NCBI RefSeq assembly: GCF_014638915.1
Contig: NZ_BMFQ01000002.1
Location: 682,001 to 746,000 of the forward strand
DNA from: Xanthomarina arctica
GTDB taxonomy: Bacteria > Bacteroidota > Bacteroidia > Flavobacteriales > Flavobacteriaceae
Direction: 5' to 3'
Length of the DNA stretch: 64,000 nt
Both the position numbers and the translations under genes were made by a program. This document shows, in pieces, positions 59,048-64,000 of the stretch. The notes below the pieces were generated by a model. That model did not search any database. It was not told the DNA's origin and saw only the letters and a program-made list of their open reading frames with translations. Positions within the stretch are counted from its first letter, which is position 1. Each line of letters starts with the position of its first letter.

Positions 59048-60379
59048 TTATTTTTTTTTTGCCTTATCAGCATTGGGATTCCCCATGTTTGTTTGTGATA
59101 GATAATCCGCCAATACTTTATCTATTAATTCTTCTTTTGTTAGATGATGAAAAATAGTTGTTATCTTATTTTTATATTCCCCGGAAATATGACGATTGGG
59201 TTTGGTTTTAAATATTTTTTTAGCCCAAAGCAAGCCATTATTTTCTTCGATACTAAGAGCATCTGCTTTTTTAAACTTTTTAAAGCTTATCCCTAATTCC
59301 TGTTCGAAATCGGCTATATCCACAACTTCTTCCTCTTGTAAAATAGTCAAGGAAAGCCCCTTTGCTCCTGCTCTTGCTGTACGTCCACTTCTATGAACAT
59401 AAGCATCATAAGTGTCTGGTAAATGATAATTTACAACATAGGAGATTTCTTTTACATCAATTCCACGTGCAGCTAAATCTGTTGCTACTAAAATATCAAT
59501 ATAACCTTCTCTAAATTGTCCCATGATACGATCTCGAATCCCTTGAGTTAAACTTCCATGAATAGCTCCAGACGAAAATTTATTGATTGCTAGGTTTTTA
59601 GCTAACTTATTAACTGCGGCTTTTGTTTTACAAAAAATAATACCTCTTTCGCCTTCTCTAGAGTTTAAAAAATGAAGTAAAACATCTAACTTCTCTATAG
59701 GTTCAACAACAACATATTGATGATCGATGCCTTGATGTCCAACTGTAGCCATATCAGCTTCAATTTGAACGACATGTTTGGACATATAATTTTGAATCAT
59801 CTGTTTGATGGTTCCTGGCATGGTAGCAGTAAAAAGCAACGTTCTTCTAACTTTTGGAAGTTCTTTAATAATGCTATCTAAACCTTCTTTTAAAGCACTT
59901 ACCATTTCATCTGCTTCATCTAAAATAAAATAAGAGATGTTTTTGATGTTAACAGCGTTTCTACTAACCAAATCTGCCAAACGTCCTGGCGTTGCAACAA
60001 TAATATGTGTTTTAGATTGCAAGCGCTCCATTTGAGGTTTAATTGGAATCCCTCCACAAAGTGCCGCGATAGAAATCTCTGGGCTATTAGATGCAAAAGA
60101 TATTAAATTATGATAAATCTGCTGTCCTAACTCACGTGTTGGTGCTAGAATAACAGCTTGAATGTCTGATGAAGTAACATCTATTAATTGCAACAAAGGC
60201 AATCCAAAGGCTGCTGTTTTACCAGTTCCAGTTTTTGCCAAAGCCACAACATCCTCTTTCTGATTAAGAATGACTGGGATTACTTTTTGCTGAATATCTG
60301 TAGGAACAGAGATTTGTAAGTCCGTTAAGCTTTTTTGTAAACTTTCGATAATTCCTAAATCTGAAAACGTTTTTGACAT
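59048..60379 (-). CDS. DEAD-box RNA helicase, RhlE/DeaD-like
   Basis: The 443-residue product shows the complete motif set: Q motif, I AKTGTGKT, II DEAD, III TAT, V ATDLAARGID and VI HRSGRTAR. A lysine-rich tail follows. It sits immediately upstream of the DbpA-like gene and downstream of the csp gene at 60620-60811, a cluster that suggests ribosome or mRNA work in the cold. By eye it is of the DeaD/RhlE type; precise orthology is not determinable. Confidence 0.93.
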   Translation of the reverse strand: MSKTFSDLGIIESLQKSLTDLQISVPTDIQQKVIPVILNQKEDVVALAKTGTGKTAAFGLPLLQLIDVTSSDIQAVILAPTRELGQQIYHNLISFASNSPEISIAALCGGIPIKPQMERLQSKTHIIVATPGRLADLVSRNAVNIKNISYFILDEADEMVSALKEGLDSIIKELPKVRRTLLFTATMPGTIKQMIQNYMSKHVVQIEADMATVGHQGIDHQYVVVEPIEKLDVLLHFLNSREGERGIIFCKTKAAVNKLAKNLAINKFSSGAIHGSLTQGIRDRIMGQFREGYIDILVATDLAARGIDVKEISYVVNYHLPDTYDAYVHRSGRTARAGAKGLSLTILQEEEVVDIADFEQELGISFKKFKKADALSIEENNGLLWAKKIFKTKPNRHISGEYKNKITTIFHHLTKEELIDKVLADYLSQTNMGNPNADKAKKK

Positions 60380-60564
60380 CTAATAATTTTCAGCAAAGAT
60401 AACCACAGTTTTTCTAGAAGTGCTTTCTAATGGCCGATTTTAATAATTAATTAGACCTATTTACTATCTGAAGCACTTTTTGACAAGGGTTTAAAAAGTT
60501 TAATAGAATCGTTATTATTAAAATGGTTGTTAAGCATGCCCATAAATCCAATGGGTAAAAACAT

Positions 60565-60596
60565 AAAAAAAGCCCATCAATATATTGATGGGCTTT
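60565..60596 (-). terminator. intrinsic terminator of csp gene
   Basis: AAAGCCCATCAATA and TATTGATGGGCTTTT form a near-perfect palindrome downstream of the csp gene ending at 60620. The layout matches the terminator at 37561. Confidence 0.87.
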
Positions 60597-60619
60597 TGTG
60601 TAATTTGAAAGTATATGTA

Positions 60620-60811
60620 TTAGATAACTTTTACGTTCACTGCGTTTAAACCTTTGTTTCCTTCTTCAATATCGAATTCAACATTATCGCCTTCACGAAT
60701 TTCGTCAATTAATCCTGAAATGTGTACAAAATGGTCTTTATCAACACCTTCTTCTGTTATAAAACCGAATCCTTTAGCGTCATTGAAAAACTTTACTGTT
60801 CCTTTACTCAT
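60620..60811 (-). CDS. cold-shock protein, CspA family
   Basis: The 63-residue single cold-shock domain is almost the same as the protein at 37612-37803 (four changes, all at residues 43-49: EVEFDLQ versus NVEFDIE). RNP1 and RNP2 are intact. The upstream CATCTTTGTAA element is shared with the other copy. Confidence 0.95.
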   Translation of the reverse strand: MSKGTVKFFNDAKGFGFITEEGVDKDHFVHISGLIDEIREGDNVEFDIEEGNKGLNAVNVKVI

Positions 60812-60959
60812 TGTTTGTAATTTAATTTATAATACTATTTATCTTACAAAGATGATGCCATTATTTTAAAATTCAGCACATTAGTTCATCTTTCTTCAAT
60901 ATAATTTTCTTCTAATACAGATTGTATGCTAATTATTTTTTCCCTAAATCTAGTAGTTT

Positions 60960-61202
60960 TTAGATTTTAGAAACGTTTACTGCTACTAATCCTTTTTCAC
61001 TTTTTTCAATTTCGAAGGTTACTTGGTCTTTTTCCTTAACTGGACTATTAAGGTTTGAAGAATGAACAAATATTTCTTGATCAGAATCTTTAACGATAAT
61101 AAAGCCAAAGCCTTTTTTATTATTAAAAAACTTTACAGTTCCTTCTTTCGTTGTAGTTACATTAATCGCATTCTTTAATTTGTTTAAAATTCTTTTAATC
61201 AT
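60960..61202 (-). CDS. cold-shock domain protein with N-terminal extension
   Basis: The 80-residue product has a basic 18-residue start (MIKRILNKLKNAINVTTT) followed by a cold-shock domain with KGFGFI (RNP1) and EIFVHSS (RNP2). It is more divergent than the two Csp copies. It lies 41 bases downstream of the desaturase gene on the same strand and may be co-transcribed. Confidence 0.88.
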   Translation of the reverse strand: MIKRILNKLKNAINVTTTKEGTVKFFNNKKGFGFIIVKDSDQEIFVHSSNLNSPVKEKDQVTFEIEKSEKGLVAVNVSKI

Positions 61203-61243
61203 CTTTTTTTTATTCTGTTTATAAAATCTTTAATCACTTGTCA

Positions 61244-62341
61244 TTAGGTGACACTAACGGTTTGATTATTACCCAGCAATTTAAGCATTTTAGTATGATC
61301 TTTTATAGCATGGAACATACTTTTTTTAACATGGTACGGCATGTTAAACTCATGAGCCGTTTGTTTAACGATACCCGTTAAGTTTTTATAATGAACATGA
61401 CACACATCTGGTAAAACATGATGTTCTACTTGATAGTTTAATCCGCCAATCAACCAAAATAGCAACTTGCTATTTGGTGCAAAATTACTTGTTGTAGCTA
61501 ATTGATGTCTGTACCATTCATTTTTCATCATGCCATCTTCGTCAGGTAATGGGAAATCTGTTTCTGGCATAATATGAGCTATTTGAAATACAATACTCAC
61601 CATCAAACCTGTAACAAGATGCATGCATAAAAAGCCTAAGGCAATAATATACCATGGCAAAGGTACCATAATTAGTGGTAATATAAGTGCATAAGAATAA
61701 TAGAATAATTTCCAAGCCGTCATTTCTACTAGGCCTTTTTCATATTCGTTTTTTTTATTTAACAAACCCATATCCTTATAACGTTTTAAACGCACAAAAT
61801 CTTTTGCCGTGATCCAGAAAAGTGTAGAGATTGCATAAAAGAACCAGATATAGATATGTTGAAATTTTTGTGACTTATGATGTTCTCCATTAGGTGAAAA
61901 ACGTAAGAAAAAAGGTGTATTAATATCGTCGTCTGCATGATCTATATTGGTATAAGAATGATGTAAGACATTGTGTTGAATTTTCCAAATTTCGGCATTT
62001 GCACCAATAAGATTAAAGGTATAGCCCAATAATTTATTTACTATTCTATGTTTAGAATAAGAACCATGTAAAGCGTCATGCATAACTCCCATTCCTATTC
62101 CAGACATGCCAAACCCACAAATTATATAGCAGGTAAAAAGCAACCAGGTGCTTGTAACAAAACCTGTAGAAAGCAAAATTAATGGTCCGAAAAACAAAGA
62201 TGACATTACAATTGTTTTCACAACCATATTGGCATTACCTTTCTTACTGATATTATTATCTTTAAAATACTGATTGACTCTTCTTCTTAAAGTTTTTGAA
62301 AAATCTTTATCAGTTACTCTTGAAAACTTTGGATTCTCCAT
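61244..62341 (-). CDS. fatty acid desaturase (FADS-type)
   Basis: The 365-residue membrane enzyme has the histidine boxes HDALHG (about 107-112), HNVLHH (about 144-149) and the C-terminal QVEHH (about 300-304). The Gln-containing third box is typical of front-end/acyl-lipid desaturases related to linoleoyl-CoA desaturase. It is probably a membrane-lipid desaturase; position and substrate unknown. Confidence 0.9.
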   Translation of the reverse strand: MENPKFSRVTDKDFSKTLRRRVNQYFKDNNISKKGNANMVVKTIVMSSLFFGPLILLSTGFVTSTWLLFTCYIICGFGMSGIGMGVMHDALHGSYSKHRIVNKLLGYTFNLIGANAEIWKIQHNVLHHSYTNIDHADDDINTPFFLRFSPNGEHHKSQKFQHIYIWFFYAISTLFWITAKDFVRLKRYKDMGLLNKKNEYEKGLVEMTAWKLFYYSYALILPLIMVPLPWYIIALGFLCMHLVTGLMVSIVFQIAHIMPETDFPLPDEDGMMKNEWYRHQLATTSNFAPNSKLLFWLIGGLNYQVEHHVLPDVCHVHYKNLTGIVKQTAHEFNMPYHVKKSMFHAIKDHTKMLKLLGNNQTVSVT

Positions 62342-62693
62342 AGGACTCTTTATTTTTTAAATTTGTGGCATGTACTCCTTCAAAACGTTCTGTTTTGAAG
62401 TTTCGCATTTCTAAGAGAAAAGTAATTATGAAGATTTTTTTCAGAAAGGAATAATTCAAACAAACCTGAAAAGTCTTAACAAATAAAGTGTCTAATATAC
62501 TACGATATTAAACTATTGAAGAAAGCAAAGGATTGATTAAAATTGTGGGAAAATTAAAAAAGAAGGCAGTCTATATAATTTAAGCTCCAAAATTAGACTA
62601 CTTAAAAGTAAATTAATACAATTATACGTTAAAGTGTTGAAGCTCCTTATTTAACTACTCTCGTTAATACGGACAAAGAGACGTGAATTTGTT
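62342..62693. other. intergenic region
   Basis: About 350 AT-rich bases between the desaturase and the peptidase gene. I see no gene, RNA or clear promoter. Confidence 0.3.
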
Positions 62694-64000
62694 CTACCAA
62701 ATTTTAATTCTCTCTTCTTCTGTTTTATAATTTATTCCTCCAGGTTGGATATTAAAAGCTTCGTAAAAAGGTGTAAAGTTCATTAGAGGACCATTCACTC
62801 GCCAAATTGGTGGCGAATGTGGGTCTGTTGCTACATAATTACGTAAAAATTCGTCACGCATTTTAACACGCCAAATAGTTGCAACAGATAAAAAGAAACG
62901 TTGGTTTGGAGTATAACCTCCAATTTTGGTCGTATCCTGTCCTTGTTTAGTAAGTTTAAAAGCATCGTAAGCAATAGCAATTCCACCATTATCGGCTGTA
63001 TTTTCACCCACAGTTAAAGCTCCCTTTAAATGAACACTATCGAGAACTGTAAAAGCACTATACTGCTCTATGATTTGCTGTGTTTTTGCTTGAAATTTGG
63101 TATAATCTTCTTCCGTCCACCAATCGGTTACATTTCCGTTTTTATCATATTGAGCCCCTTGGTCGTCGAAGGCATGAGTAAATTCGTGGCCTATTACCAT
63201 ACCAATGCCTCCATAATTTACGGCATCGTCTGCATATAAATCAAAATACGGAGCTTGTAAAATTCCCGCAGGAAAAACTATTTCATTAGCAGATGGATTA
63301 TAATAAGCAGTAACCGTAGATGGTGTTGTGTACCATTCGTCTCTGTTTGGTTCTTTATTGAGTTGGTTTAATTTATATTGATAATCGTTTTCACGAAGCG
63401 CCACAACATTTTCAAAAAACTGATCTCGATTAATAGACACGTCGTAGGTTCTCCACATATCTGGATAACCAATTTTTTTCTTAATAGCATAAAGTTTGTC
63501 TTTAGCTTTCACTTTGGTACTATCGCTCATCCAGTCTAGAGCATCAATGCGCTTTTCTAATACTTTTTGGAAGTTTTCAACTAAATCTAAAGCTCGTTTT
63601 TTAGCATCTTCATTAAAATATTGCTTCACATATAATTGTCCCAAGGCAAATCCCATTTGATTATCTACCCGACGAACCATAAGTTTTTCTCTAGGTTGCT
63701 GTTCAGATTGACCTGATAATTCTTTAGAATATTTAAAAGACACATCCTGAAAGGGTTGACTTAATATATTATCATGAGATTTAATCGAGTTCGCTTTTAG
63801 GTAAAGTTTCCATTGATCTAATGAAACTGAACTTAACATATTGTTTAGAGCATTATAATAAGCAGGTTGTGCGACATCAATAGAGTCTACCTTAGCTCCT
63901 AAAGTATTTAGTATGGCGTTCCAATCAATATTTGCATGTTTAAGTTGTAATTCTGAAACAGCCATCTTGTTGTAATTCTCCTTGATAACTCTGCGTTCAA
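62694..64000 (-). CDS. M13 family metallopeptidase (5' end outside window)
   Basis: The frame is open to the window edge: codons before the ATG at 63965 read ERRVIKENYNKM, so the gene starts beyond 64000 and the visible 435 residues are the C-terminal part of a protein that is usually about 670-690 long. The zinc site HEFTH (about 260, VIGHEFTHAFDDQG) and GENTADNGG are complete, as in neprilysin-type M13 peptidases. It is probably secreted or envelope-bound; the signal peptide would be outside the window. Confidence 0.93.
   Translation of the reverse strand, partial: ERRVIKENYNKMAVSELQLKHANIDWNAILNTLGAKVDSIDVAQPAYYNALNNMLSSVSLDQWKLYLKANSIKSHDNILSQPFQDVSFKYSKELSGQSEQQPREKLMVRRVDNQMGFALGQLYVKQYFNEDAKKRALDLVENFQKVLEKRIDALDWMSDSTKVKAKDKLYAIKKKIGYPDMWRTYDVSINRDQFFENVVALRENDYQYKLNQLNKEPNRDEWYTTPSTVTAYYNPSANEIVFPAGILQAPYFDLYADDAVNYGGIGMVIGHEFTHAFDDQGAQYDKNGNVTDWWTEEDYTKFQAKTQQIIEQYSAFTVLDSVHLKGALTVGENTADNGGIAIAYDAFKLTKQGQDTTKIGGYTPNQRFFLSVATIWRVKMRDEFLRNYVATDPHSPPIWRVNGPLMNFTPFYEAFNIQPGGINYKTEEERIKIW

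Overview
The window looks like a chromosomal segment of a marine-type member of the Flavobacteriaceae (Bacteroidota). The evidence is low G+C, secreted proteins ending in type IX secretion (T9SS) sorting domains, -7 promoter boxes of the TAnnTTTG type, and families typical of this group (DUF6090, DUF6794, the SpoIIM/DUF4129/DUF4350/MoxR/DUF58 cluster, paired DUF2339/DUF3999 genes). The genus cannot be fixed from the sequence alone. I found no rRNA, tRNA or CRISPR.

The left part (1-3650) holds a truncated CadC-like regulator with TPR repeats, a patatin-like lipoprotein and a CPBP-family membrane protease.

The most unusual part is 3664-14148. Here twelve genes, all on the minus strand and mostly unrelated to one another, are separated by eleven long imperfect palindromes. 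Eight of these (about 135 bp) belong to one family, two to a second, and one to a third. The outermost 6-12 bases of each palindrome vary. They do not pair across the palindrome; they pair with the variable end at the other side of the neighbouring gene unit. This is the geometry of integron gene cassettes bounded by attC sites, where a cassette begins with TTRRRY and ends with the matching RYYYAAC. The invariant bases here are GTT on the upstream side and mostly AAC on the downstream side. No integrase gene lies in the window, so the array reads as a cluster of attC-like sites without an integrase. The cargo is a DUF6090 protein, two LRR/T9SS proteins, lipoproteins, a DUF4304 protein, an ExbD-like secreted protein, a TlpA-like thioredoxin, a DUF6794 protein and small membrane proteins.

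The right part (14878-64000) is ordinary core and accessory chromosome. In order: a DUF6266-like protein; an RDD gene divergent from the SpoIIM/DUF4129/DUF4350/MoxR/DUF58 operon; two thiamine phosphate synthase paralogues; an acyl-CoA dehydrogenase; a 1281-residue repeat protein with a T9SS tail; a permease; DUF3999/DUF2339; an atypical SDR; and a sterol-reductase-like protein. Next comes a TetR-headed operon of nitroreductase, NADP oxidoreductase, alcohol dehydrogenase and a DJ-1/PfpI lipoprotein, probably dealing with reactive carbonyls or electrophiles. A peroxiredoxin-like protein and KatG add oxidative-stress functions. The far right has two fatty acid desaturases, two DEAD-box helicases, three cold-shock-domain proteins and a truncated M13 peptidase, a group that suggests membrane and RNA adaptation to cold (inference). 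One gene, a Coa1-like protein at 53230-53680, is frameshifted.
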